10,000 bases of DNA, from assembly GCA_012295275.1 (NCBI GenBank), contig CM022673.1, forward strand, positions 25,507,261 through 25,517,260, in the 5' to 3' direction. The position numbers and the translations under genes were made by a program. Positions 1 to 6,860 of this stretch are shown here, in pieces. This DNA is from Chrysomallon squamiferum (taxonomy: Eukaryota > Mollusca > Gastropoda > Neomphalida > Peltospiridae). Each line of letters starts with the position of its first letter. Within the stretch, counting starts at the first letter, position 1. The notes beneath the pieces were generated by a model. It searched no databases. It was not told the origin of the DNA and saw only the letters and a list, made by a program, of their open reading frames with translations.

Positions 1-474
1 AAAAGGAAAATGTAACATACATATGCTCACAGGCAAAACAAACACATCAAGATTTAACTTGAAGTTTCAAAAACGTTTCTAAATGAGGAAAACTGAGAGA
101 AATGTGTAATTTTCAGCTCTTATTTTTATTCAGTAAAATCAAAATGTTTTTGTAAAAATTTCTTTTGCCTTTGAGTGTTGTTAACTAATTGTCACTTTTC
201 ATGTGTAATTTATGAAAATGTAAGAAATGCATTACTACACTGCATAAACAAATAAATATAAACTGTTCATTGTTAATTATATACATTTAGAATATATATT
301 TTTATTTGTGAAAATTTGTTTTCCTTTAATTAATTTTCATCATTATTATTATTATTGTTGTTATTATTATAATGATGATCATGATGATCATTATCATCAT
401 ATAATTATTACTGTTATTATGCTTGTTGTGTTTGTTGTTGTTATTTTTATATGTATTCCTAATTAAAATGATGC
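1..474. other. AT-rich non-coding stretch with ATT/ATG-type simple sequence
   Basis: No coding signal is seen. About 338-440 is imperfect trinucleotide sequence (ATT, GTT, ATG and ATC units). It includes ATGATCAT palindromes near 374-394, whose ATGATGATCAT and ATTATCATCAT segments could pair imperfectly. Confidence 0.6.
301..306 (-). promoter_or_regulatory. Possible polyadenylation hexamer AATAAA
   Basis: TTTATT on the plus strand reads AATAAA on the minus strand, about 170 nt beyond the TAA of the candidate terminal exon (477-475). The hexamer is expected often by chance in AT-rich DNA, so this only has meaning if that exon is real. Confidence 0.15.
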
Positions 475-688
475 TTATATATATATATAGGAATCAAATT
501 GACCAGAATTTGTTGTACCTCTATGAAAGGTAAATGAACTTGAGAACATTGACATCGTAACATATATAATTATGTACTGTGACACTCTGTGACCATCTGC
601 GACAAAATCAGACACTGAGTTGTTAATTTCACGGTTAAAATTCCAAAGACCAAAAGCTTGTTTTGTATACAACTCACTCATGCACGAA
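475..688 (-). CDS. Candidate terminal exon with stop codon
   Basis: Seen: on the minus strand a good acceptor, ATGTATTCCATATTTCACAG, precedes about 70 open codons ending at a TAA at 477-475. The peptide begins SCMSELYTKQAFGLWNFNRE and continues through Asn-Asn-Ser-Val-Ser-Asp-Phe-Val-Ala-Asp. The acceptor is preceded by an 80-nt intron (768-689) with GTAAGA at its start and plausible branch sites (TTTAAT or CTGAT). Read-in phase is 2, matching the candidate exon at 864-769. An open frame of this length is uncommon in such AT-rich DNA, and the stretch is less AT-rich than its flanks. An AATAAA on the minus strand at 306-301 could serve as a polyadenylation signal. No domain is recognised. It could be the end of the gene whose exons lie at 1697-4758, but at least one connecting exon with phase 1 in and 2 out would be needed and I could not find it. 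Confidence 0.3.
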
Positions 689-768
689 CTGTGAAATATG
701 GAATACATTAAACACAAACACTAATCCACTAATCAGCAAATAGATTTCACTTTGCTATTGTTTCTTAC

Positions 769-864
769 CTGTTAAGGGATATCATTAATATATCTCCAGA
801 ATGAACCATTAATGTATTTAATAAAATTAATATATCAGGCTTCAGTAATTTAATCAGTGGATTT
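769..864 (-). CDS. Candidate internal exon (96 nt, phase 2 to 2)
   Basis: Seen: the minus strand reads TTACAACAG, then 96 nt open in one frame, then CTTAACAG/GTAAGAAAC, which is a consensus-grade donor. The peptide includes NPLIKLLKPDILILL, then Asn-Thr-Leu-Met-Val-His-Ser-Gly-Asp, and is hydrophobic and Leu/Ile-rich. The acceptor lacks a close pyrimidine tract: an A run sits just upstream, while a 42-nt T run (in this orientation) ends about 68 nt further up, with no AG in between. The exon ends in phase 2, exactly what the next acceptor at 688 needs. It does not connect directly to the phase 1 donor at 1697. In DNA this AT-rich a 31-codon open frame is not rare, so the call rests on the donor and the phase agreement. 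Confidence 0.3.
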
Positions 865-873
865 CTGTTGTAA

Positions 874-931
874 TTTTTTTTTTTTTTTTCCCCCACAATC
901 AAGTATACATGTGTCATAAAGAAAAATATTG

Positions 932-973
<42 letters not shown>
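874..973. repeat. T16 run and A42 run facing each other
   Basis: A run of 16 T (874-889) followed by C5 and, 42 nt beyond the T run, an uninterrupted run of 42 A (932-973). The long run may vary in length between individuals and is prone to assembly error. Confidence 0.85.
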
Positions 974-975
<2 letters not shown>

Positions 976-1380
976 ATAATTTGTTTCACTGACAAAGTTT
1001 TATCAGTTTCCTGATCACAGATGAAAACACAAACCCAATTTCATGCTTGGTTAAATGGAGATTAAAAAAAACGAATTTGCTAATACCTGGCTGTGTTGAA
1101 CTTTTATGTTTTTTGTTTTCTGTGTTTCTAGCAATGGAATAGGTTCATACATAAATACTATCTAATTGTGGCGTGAAATGTTTGTCAGCACTCAAATGCT
1201 ACAAAACAAGTTTTTGTGTTAAAATAAGGTACATTTTTATTTTTAAAAACAGCTGACACATACACTGGTAACTGAAAATAATGTACTGTATGGTTTTTAA
1301 CTGTTAAACAAACAGAACGTTTAAAAAACACTCTTTCGACAGTTTGTAACTAAGATAGATATTGTCCTAGATATTAGAAG
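974..1380. other. Non-coding AT-rich stretch
   Basis: No supported gene. Isolated splice-like signals occur (for example plus-strand TTTCTAG at 1125-1131 and a minus-strand TTGTTTTGTAG near 1200), but no acceptor-donor pair here gives an open frame in phase with the neighbouring exons. Confidence 0.5.
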
Positions 1381-1505
1381 AAAAAAAAAATAATGAAAAA
1401 TAAAAAATAATAAATACATAAATAAAGAAATAAATAATAATAATTAAAAAAATATATTAAATAAATTTAAAAAAAACGAAAGTATAATTATATTCAGGTA
1501 CAAAA

Positions 1506-1571
<66 letters not shown>
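1381..1571 (+). repeat. A-rich block with (AAAT)n and (AAT)n microsatellites
   Basis: Interrupted A-rich sequence leads into about nine AAAT units (1502-1539) and then about eleven AAT units (to about 1571). Apparent proteins across it on the minus strand are only Tyr/Phe/Leu-Ile runs. Confidence 0.9.
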
Positions 1572-1574
<3 letters not shown>

Positions 1575-1696
1575 TAAAATCCTTTTACTACTACTAATAA
1601 TAATTCATAAACCAGTGAGGGAAAATTAAAAAAAAGAGGAAAAAAAGAAGTATAATTACATACAGGTAAAAAAATGACATAAACGTAAATTCTTAC

Positions 1697-1879
1697 CATT
1701 GTTGTTTGCTGTGAGACTCTTTTCCAGAGTCTCACTGTTAATGTTCACAGATGGAGAATCCACTGACACACTCATCGTCGAATTGTCCACAGAAAGCCTG
1801 AGGGGTGGGGACGACCCCCCAACTGAAGACACACCCAGTGTGACATCCAGGGGCACACAGCTGATGTCATCGGCCATGT
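1697..1879 (-). CDS. Internal coding exon (183 nt, phase 1 to 1) of an unrecognised gene
   Basis: Seen: on the minus strand a pyrimidine-rich stretch ending TTTCTGTTTTGCAG is followed by an open frame of 60 codons and a strong donor, AATG/GTAAGAATT. The exon is far richer in G+C than its flanks, which are runs of A/T. The peptide starts ADMADDISCVPLDVTLG, runs through a Gly-Ser-Ser-Pro-Pro patch, and ends Ser-Leu-Thr-Ala-Asn-Asn-Asn. It is rich in Ser, Val, Thr and Asn, with no Cys/His cluster, no membrane segment and no recognisable domain, so it is probably disordered. Two leading bases and one trailing base make it a phase 1 to phase 1 exon, matching the exon at 4453-4382. Splicing the two would give a GAC (Asp) codon across the junction. 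The ATG at 1877-1875 (GACATGG after splicing) could instead be an initiator if upstream exons are untranslated. I do not recognise the family. The product may be a linker part of a larger regulatory protein, which is inference only. Confidence 0.72.
1711..1735 (-). other. Perfect 10-bp stem-loop at the 3' end of the main exon
   Basis: GTGAGACTCT (1711-1720) and AGAGTCTCAC (1726-1735) are exact reverse complements around a 5-nt spacer. In the transcript the loop is GGAAA. The hairpin ends 14 nt before the donor at 1697/1696 and lies wholly within coding sequence (Ser-Glu-Thr-Leu-Glu-Lys-Ser-Leu-Thr). Confidence 0.7.
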
Positions 1880-1927
1880 CTGCAAAACAGAAATGCTTAG
1901 AAAGAGAACACGACGCTGAAATACAAC

Positions 1928-1964
1928 AAAAAAAAAAAAAAAAAAAAAAAAAAAAACACACACA
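1928..1964 (+). repeat. Poly-A run followed by short CA repeat
   Basis: A run of about 29 A (1928-1956) followed by CACACACA. In minus-strand transcription this is the long T tract directly upstream of the TTTCAG at 1916 and could act as a polypyrimidine tract. Confidence 0.85.
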
Positions 1965-2026
1965 AGCCAATCAGCTCATAATTTATGAAATAAAAGAAAT
2001 GAAAGTAATATAAATGATTGATTAAC

Positions 2027-2075
2027 CTGTAGAGCTCCGATCCAGGCACTCACACTTGTTTCAGACAACATGCAG
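2027..2075 (-). other. Candidate 49-nt cryptic or poison exon
   Basis: Seen: on the minus strand a T-rich tract followed by CGCACTGTGTCCTCCTATTAG precedes a 49-nt segment that ends CTACAG/GTTAAT. It lies 148 nt upstream (in transcript direction) of the main exon's acceptor at 1879. It is open only with one leading base, which is the wrong phase for its proposed neighbours. Read from the phase 1 donor at 4382 it meets a TGA after eight codons. If real it is an untranslated exon or a stop-introducing alternative exon; otherwise it is a splice-site-like coincidence. Confidence 0.25.
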
Positions 2076-2095
2076 CTAATAGGAGGACACAGTGC

Positions 2096-2149
2096 GAAAA
2101 AAAAGTAAAAAAAAAAATAAAAAAAAAAAAAAAAAATAAAAATAATAAT
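2096..2149 (+). repeat. Interrupted A-rich tract
   Basis: A-runs broken by single G or T. On the minus strand this is a T-rich tract just upstream of the 49-nt candidate exon at 2075-2027. Confidence 0.75.
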
Positions 2150-2159
2150 CTTCAGGCTA

Positions 2160-2640
2160 GTTCAGTTTTAGAATAATAGGGAGCACCGGTTTCGGTGATT
2201 GAGTTGACCTCGTAGTCAAGGGTCAGGGGTCAGAGGTCAGAGTTAGATTTCCTGTCGTACAGTTTGGTAGGCTATTGTTGTCACAATTAACCCGTATTAG
2301 ACATTCCAGTTGTGTGCTGGCATCTACCACGCACACTTCGTTGCTGCTGCCTGTGATAGCCTGCAACTACCACCACAGACTAATGATATTTATGATCAGG
2401 CAGGGTAATTAGCGACTACTACTACTACTACTACACCAGCAGGCAAACTACATAGCTGAGGGAGGCTGTTAACTGATAGTTCAAGTGAGATAATTTCATT
2501 ACTCAGCCTCTTCATAATGAATGAAGTTCGGCTGAAGCACCCACCTACACAGACTGAGTTATTCAAATACACGAATACTGTGTTTTGTCCTCAGTTAAAA
2601 CTAAATGTACATCACTTATTCGTTAGTAGAAAATCTCTCT
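2160..2640. other. Complex, less AT-rich non-coding island in the large intron
   Basis: This stretch is clearly more complex than its A-rich flanks and has no homopolymer. It holds the half-site cluster (2205-2239), a CACCG/CGGTG hairpin (2184-2197), and six ACT units (2415-2432). Frames are short and closed. A 33-nt minus-strand segment (GTTGCAG to GTG/GTAGAT, near 2330-2362) is in phase but has weak splice signals. I cannot assign a function; a regulatory island or an old mobile-element remnant are both possible. Confidence 0.4.
2205..2239 (+). promoter_or_regulatory. Nuclear-receptor half-site cluster: three DR1-spaced hexamers plus one reversed half-site
   Basis: Seen: GGGTCA (2220-2225), GGGTCA (2227-2232) and AGGTCA (2234-2239) are each separated by a single G, so they form two overlapping DR1 pairs. 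A reversed half-site, TGACCT, lies at 2205-2210. Known: DR1 arrangements of RGGTCA are bound by RXR, HNF4 and COUP-TF type receptors, which occur widely in animals. Inference: this is a cis-regulatory site. It could instead be a short 7-bp tandem repeat with no function. The surrounding 2160-2640 is more complex sequence than its A-rich neighbours. Confidence 0.4.
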
Positions 2641-2890
2641 GGCTAGTTATTAATATACAGTACAGAGTTTATTTATAACAAGAAAAAAGTGTAATATATA
2701 CAAATTAAGTTAAATATATCTTCATGATTAAACAAATGATGCTTTAATTAAAAAAAAAAAATAAATAAATTAATTAAATAATTAAAAAAAAATTCTTTTT
2801 TCAAAGCTTTTAGATTAAAGATTCCAATATTGAATTATTTACTCATGTGTTTATATTAGTGTGTATATAATCTCTCTTTTTATCAACTTC
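2641..2890. other. AT-rich non-coding stretch
   Basis: A/T-dominated sequence with an A-rich segment at about 2750-2792 and no coding or structural signal that I can support. Confidence 0.5.
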
Positions 2891-2903
2891 ATGCCCAGAC
2901 ATA

Positions 2904-3131
2904 TGCACACACACAAACACATATGCACACACACACACACGCACGCACAAACACACACACAAACACACTAACACACAAACACACACACAAACACACAAAC
3001 ACACACACACACTAACACACAAACACACACACAAACACACAAACACACACACACACACAAACACACAAACACACACACACAACACACACACACACACACA
3101 AACAAACACAAACACACACACACACACACAC
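2904..3131 (+). repeat. Compound (CA)n / (AAACACAC)n microsatellite
   Basis: About 230 nt of CA repeats regularly broken by AAACAC and CTAACAC units, forming a higher-order pattern of roughly 8 to 30 nt. Cys/Val-rich minus-strand frames across it are repeat artefacts. Confidence 0.95.
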
Positions 3132-3134
3132 TAT

Positions 3135-3597
3135 TAACTCTACACTTGTGACCTTGGTTGTTAAAATCATCGACACAGTTGTGCATTGTTTAAGCCGAAG
3201 TGACGAAGTGTGCGGTGCAAACTGTTAATCAAACAGCAGGTCACTGGGAAGCCTCACCAGCACGTCTGTCAGTGAGATTTGCTGTAGCAGTTGACGATGT
3301 TGTCACCACCACGGCTTGCTCAGTCAGTCACTGGGTTATTGCCACCCTACCCCATAGTGTCAGTATGTATAAAATATCCTGTTGGTAATTCCAAAGTTCA
3401 GCCCACACATACAAACTTATTATAAAAATGTGGATCATATATAACAATTATTTGTTATAGTATTTTCTTATATATTAATTATTTCAGCCAGAACATTAAT
3501 TTTCTAAATTATTTTATGTGTGATATGAAAATATATAAAACATATCAACAGGAATAGAACATATTATACACTGTTAGACAGGCCAAGAAAAATATTG
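3135..3597. other. Non-coding stretch; complex first half, AT-rich second half
   Basis: 3150-3390 is less AT-rich and free of simple repeats. A 62-codon plus-strand frame (3200-3388) and a short minus-strand frame in the middle have no convincing splice signals or recognisable motifs. 3400-3597 is AT-rich with nothing seen. Confidence 0.4.
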
Positions 3598-3606
3598 GGT
3601 TTAATC

Positions 3607-3664
3607 TATCAAAAACACACTTCAAAAATGTTAAAAACACAGTTCAAAAATGTTAAAAACACTC
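3607..3664 (+). repeat. 22-bp tandem repeat, about 2.5 copies
   Basis: The unit TTCAAAAATG-TTAAAAACAC-AG starts at 3621 and again at 3643, with a partial copy before it. Confidence 0.75.
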
Positions 3665-3771
3665 TACATGGTAAAACATTAAACATATTGTGCCAAACAT
3701 ACACAGTGTGATACATTTTTAAAACCTGTTTGTTGTACAAGGTTAAACATATCATCTGTTACATCTGTGCT

Positions 3772-4140
3772 AAAAATACCAAATGATGAAGCATGTTTGT
3801 CATTATTAAATGATACAATACACTGTTAAACATGGTACAGTAACAGAAGATACAACATGAAACAGTGTTAAAAATCTCAGATGATAAAGTATGTTTATCG
3901 TATCAAGTGATACAATGGTGCTAAACATGATATATAGTAAAAGAAGATACAACATGAAACAATGTCAAAAATCTCAAATGATAATGCATGTTTATCAGAT
4001 TAAGTTATACAGTACAAGTGTTAAACATTTAATTAACAAGTGGTACAACATGAAACACTGACAGAGATAACAAGGGATAAAGCACGTTTGTCATGTCTAA
4101 CGAACCAATACAGTGTTAAACATGAAATGGTAAAAATAGC
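3772..4140 (+). repeat. Degenerate minisatellite, period about 97 bp, about four copies
   Basis: Aligned copies start near 3772, 3870, 3967 and 4053 (spacings 98, 97 and 86). Each carries AATGATRAWGCATGTTT or a close variant, then GTTAAACATG or a variant, then TACAACATGAAACA. Fragments of the same unit extend on to about 4370 (for example TACAACATG at 4353-4361) and may precede 3772. Confidence 0.75.
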
Positions 4141-4381
4141 TACAACAGGAAACATTATTTGATCGAACATGTTCATGTCACAAAATAACTCAGATCTGGT
4201 ACTATACCACAAGTTACCAATGAATAAAACATAACATCAGATAGGATACAATGTGACTAAATGATTAAATATCACACAATGTTAAAACACCGAGTTATTC
4301 AAAATGATATGATGTTACTGAACATGATGAAACTTGAAACACTGTTACAAATGGTACAACATGACTGAAGATTTAACATAC

Positions 4382-4453
4382 CAAGTGATTCTTCCTGTTC
4401 AACAGTTGTATCCTCCATCTGTTGGGGATCTTTTAACCCAAGTTCTTCTGCCA
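4382..4453 (-). CDS. Internal coding exon (72 nt, phase 1 to 1), acidic peptide
   Basis: Seen: the minus strand has a long T-rich tract, then GTTTGTTTTTCAG, an open stretch of 72 nt, and the donor CTTG/GTATGT. Only the phase 1 frame is open along most of it. It reads AEELGLKDPQQMEDTTV, then Glu-Gln-Glu-Glu-Ser-Leu, with many Glu/Asp/Gln and little hydrophobic core. It starts with two leading bases and ends with one, so its phase matches the 1879-1697 exon and the proposed upstream exon at 4758-4719. The intron to the next exon would be about 2.5 kb and holds the CA tract and the 97-bp minisatellite. The short length and moderate donor lower certainty. The clean acceptor and matching phase raise it. 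No family is recognised. Confidence 0.6.
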
Positions 4454-4466
4454 CTGAAAAACAAAC

Positions 4467-4478
4467 AAAAAAAAAAAA

Positions 4479-4509
<31 letters not shown>

Positions 4510-4604
4510 TCACATTACTCTTAACTGATTGTCCAAAAATATATATATAAATAAAAGAAATCAACTAAAAGAAAAAAAAGAAGAAAAGAAGAAAATCAAT
4601 ACTA
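4467..4604 (+). repeat. A13, (AT)n and homopurine A/G tracts
   Basis: An A run leads into (TA)n-type sequence to about 4510, with a purine-only A/G tract at 4567-4594. On the minus strand the first part supplies the polypyrimidine tract of the 4453 acceptor. Confidence 0.8.
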
Positions 4605-4718
4605 TTAGTTTTAATTAAAATTAAAACTGCAACTTAGGATGGAAAAAAAAACAAAAAAAACAACAACAGGAATTCCAGCTTTAGCTATGCAACTACATAA
4701 AACTAAAATGTGACTTAC

Positions 4719-4758
4719 AAAAAGCAGCCAGAGTTTTAACAGACATCTGACCTGTCAT
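4719..4758 (-). CDS. Possible first coding exon (start codon to phase 1 donor)
   Basis: Seen: on the minus strand an in-frame TGA lies directly before an ATG at 4758-4756, followed by 13 codons reading MTGQMSVKTLAAF. One extra base then precedes GTAAGTCA, a perfect intron-side donor. The exon-side bases before it are T-rich, which is not ideal. It ends in phase 1, which fits the acceptor at 4453; the joined codon TTG would be Leu and the junction would read ...LAAFLAEELGL.... The intron would be 265 nt. The bases before the ATG are not a good Kozak context. Alternatively, CAG/GTCAG at 4754 is an acceptor and this is a 33-nt internal exon in the same frame (phase 1 to 1). The phase match could arise by chance about one time in three. 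Confidence 0.38.
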
Positions 4759-4759
4759 T

Positions 4760-4920
4760 CAGGGTGAAGTTCACAGTGATTTGAAAATAAAGCCTTGCCT
4801 GTGATTACTCCATTAAATGATGACACATTTTTAAAGTTAATTTTGAAAATGGCAGCAGCCTTTAGCATCGGTTACACAGTGACAGATGTACACAGCGAGT
4901 TTAAACTTTTAATCTGTTCA
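4760..4920. other. Possible 5' flank or untranslated region of the minus-strand gene
   Basis: This lies just upstream, in transcript direction, of the proposed start codon at 4758. It is moderately complex. A 47-nt minus-strand segment ending AATGACAG/GTCAG is open in a different phase, so the boundary of the exon is unresolved. No clear core promoter is seen. Confidence 0.25.
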
Positions 4921-4922
4921 TT

Positions 4923-5034
4923 GTGTGTGTGTGTGTGTGTGTGTGAGAAAACAGAGATTTATCTGTTTCACAGCGTTATTAAATATTGTTGTGTTTTCCA
5001 CTAGATTTAAACAAATACTTCACATATTATTGTG

Positions 5035-5073
<39 letters not shown>
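4923..5073 (+). repeat. (TG)n tracts, the second preceded by (TA)n
   Basis: One TG run lies at about 4922-4945 and another at 5046-5073, the latter following TATATATATATG. Between them is AT-rich unique sequence. Confidence 0.9.
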
Positions 5074-5076
<3 letters not shown>

Positions 5077-5123
5077 GGTACGTTATATGTAAATGCAATA
5101 ATGTCTAATTTATATGAATGGAT

Positions 5124-5145
5124 TGTTATTATTATTATTATTATT
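5124..5145 (+). repeat. (TTA)n microsatellite
   Basis: About seven TTA units. Downstream, two similar segments of about 35 nt containing AATATTATTGTG (near 5189 and 5223) suggest a small degenerate duplication. Confidence 0.7.
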
Positions 5146-5314
5146 AATGTCAGAACCAAAGACATCAGATTTGTAACTCTTCATTGTTGAATATTATTGT
5201 GTATGTAACAATTACAGTGTTAAATATTATTGTGATTGTATACATGGATGTGTGCATATTTGCGATGTATATAAATATAAATATATATATGTATATAATT
5301 ATATATGAGTTGTG

Positions 5315-5318
5315 TGTA

Positions 5319-5352
<34 letters not shown>

Positions 5353-5512
5353 TGTCTGCGTGTCTGTGTATCCAGGTGTACATCGTGAGAAAAACCTGCA
5401 GCATTAAGCCATCATCTGTCAGTTTTACATAACTACAGTTTAAATATTAATAAGAACAACACACACACACATACACACACATGCATACACACACACAGAC
5501 ACACAGATTAAA
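5315..5512. repeat. Facing (TG)n and (CA)n tracts
   Basis: A TG-rich tract (about 5315-5372) and a CA-rich tract (about 5459-5508) lie about 90 nt apart. They are imperfect reverse complements, so a transcript could fold into a long imperfect hairpin. Frames across either tract are artefacts. Confidence 0.85.
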
Positions 5513-5615
5513 ATACATAACTTCTGCAAAGCAAAAGCATGAGACTGGAAACTACTGCAAACCATACAATAATTATTTTAAACACAGAGCCAGTTAATAA
5601 AAACACCTGTTCATA

Positions 5616-5687
5616 ATTCACTGCATGTTATCCTGGCTTAGCTGATGAGCCTGGCATGCAGGCCCCATGCAGTAACATGCAGTGAAT
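5616..5687. repeat. 15-bp perfect inverted repeat around a structured 42-nt spacer
   Basis: ATTCACTGCATGTTA (5616-5630) is the exact reverse complement of 5673-5687. The spacer holds GCCTG/CAGGC arms around GCATG (5649-5663) and another CATGCAG at 5655-5661. No transposase or clear target-site duplication is seen. It may be a short non-autonomous element remnant or a structured regulatory site. Confidence 0.7.
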
Positions 5688-6560
5688 GAATTTAACCTTC
5701 AACAACATGACTGAGGGCGGTGAATCTAATCTGGTGGGTTGTCTATAACTGGAGACAGCGTTCTTAATGCAAAAACACAACAACAGCCTGATAACAAGGA
5801 GAAATATAATAAGTTGATAAATAATTTACAGGAAGAACATTTCTGTTCTGTTCTGTGTTGTCAGACTGGTGTCCTGCCTATTTGTAATGCATGCATTTCT
5901 TGCACATTTTAAAACTGTGCACCAGGAAGTTTTCACATTTCTCCCAAATAATAAAATAATCCTGTATTTTAAATCAGTTGTTTTGTTGCATGAGCCAAAT
6001 GGCTTTTTTGGGTGTGCCTGGCAAATGTGATGGGGACCTTAGACCAAAAAATGCCAAAAAAGGAATTTTCTATCTGTCTCTGTTGTATCCTTGTTTGATA
6101 GGGGCCCAAGAATTTGAGAATCAAGTCTAAAAAATCTGTGGCCAAAAGATGAAAAAAAAGAAAAAAAAAAAAAAGGTTTAAAATGGCTGTTTTAGGTTGC
6201 CTCCTTTGACAAAAACTCCAACAAGGACATCACACTTTCTTCTTAATCCAAAACACATTTATTATGACAATAGCATCTAGCTGATTTTATATTTAAAACA
6301 AATGCTGACCTTCAAAACAAAACAAAAAACAAGCATAATTTTAAGCCATTCTTACTGCTTCATCATTACCAAAATTTCAAAGAAAAATTGGCTATGAAAT
6401 ATTTAAAGAAAAAAAAAAAAAAAAATGAAGAAGAAGAAACATATGACAATATTTCAAACAGAAAAATATTCAAGGACCAAACAAAAAACTCCTCCAAAAT
6501 CCAAAACAGTTTCAAGACTGATAAAAATTCAGAACATTGACCAGGAATAAAACAATAACA
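5688..6560. other. Non-coding stretch without a recognised gene
   Basis: Mixed sequence with A runs at about 6155-6174 and 6409-6425. Small structures only: ATGCATGCAT near 5888, TGCACA/TGTGCA near 5900-5921, and CTTTTTTGG (6003-6011) facing CCAAAAAAG (6054-6062). No open frame or splice pair is convincing. Confidence 0.45.
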
Positions 6561-6860
6561 GGCGTAACGTTAAAAAGAAATCTTACTGTTGAGCTGCGTA
6601 GCGTGTGACTGTGCTACAACACACTTACTTACTCTTCACACACAGTCAGGTGTGTGCTGTGTGCAGGTTGACTGAAATCAAAGTAATAAACACACGGAAT
6701 GGATGAGCCTGGACAGAAACAGGCTGATCTGTTCCCATGATTAACATGGCAGGTTAAGGCCAGACATTTTATCTCTTACTCAACATTAGTAGTTTCAGCC
6801 CAAGATTAAAACCCCTTGTTCTGACCAGGTGTCTGGCTTATCTTAAATACATTCTTAAAT
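6560..6860. other. Less AT-rich stretch, possible minor exon, otherwise unexplained
   Basis: More complex than its flanks. On the minus strand TTTGATTTCAG (acceptor at 6672) and AAGA/GTAAGTAAG (donor at 6632) enclose 39 nt open in a phase 2 to 2 frame. The peptide is only 12 residues and has no partner exon, so I do not call it coding. Confidence 0.3.

Noticed and set aside
1190-1260. Minus-strand acceptor TTGTTTTGTAG with 17 open codons
   Set aside because: It is open only in phase 0, which fits neither the 1697 donor nor the 864 acceptor, and no good donor follows.
1457-1735. Minus-strand frame of 92 codons
   Set aside because: It is a Tyr/Leu/Phe/Ile run from (AAT)n and (AAAT)n repeats in the wrong frame relative to the better exon at 1697-1879.
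1802-1820. GGGG/CCCC mini-hairpin in the main exon
   Set aside because: Only a 4-bp stem, expected from the local G/C runs.
1699-2013. Plus-strand 104-codon frame opposite the main exon
   Set aside because: It is antisense to an exon with clear minus-strand splice sites and ends in poly-Lys from the A29 run.
2330-2362. 33-nt minus-strand segment in phase 1 to 1
   Set aside because: It would fit the chain by phase, but the acceptor lacks a pyrimidine tract and the donor (GTG/GTAGAT) is weak.
2843-3186. Cys/Val-rich minus-strand frames
   Set aside because: They are direct translations of the CA microsatellite and carry no independent coding signal.
3200-3388. Plus-strand 62-codon frame
   Set aside because: The start is weak, there is no family resemblance, and the stop has no neighbouring polyadenylation or splice signal I can support. 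The minus strand of the same interval has stops in every frame after plausible acceptors.
6633-6671. 39-nt minus-strand exon candidate with a good acceptor and GTAAGT donor
   Set aside because: Only 12 residues, phase 2 to 2, with no partner exon found. The peptide is partly a translated CA-rich stretch.
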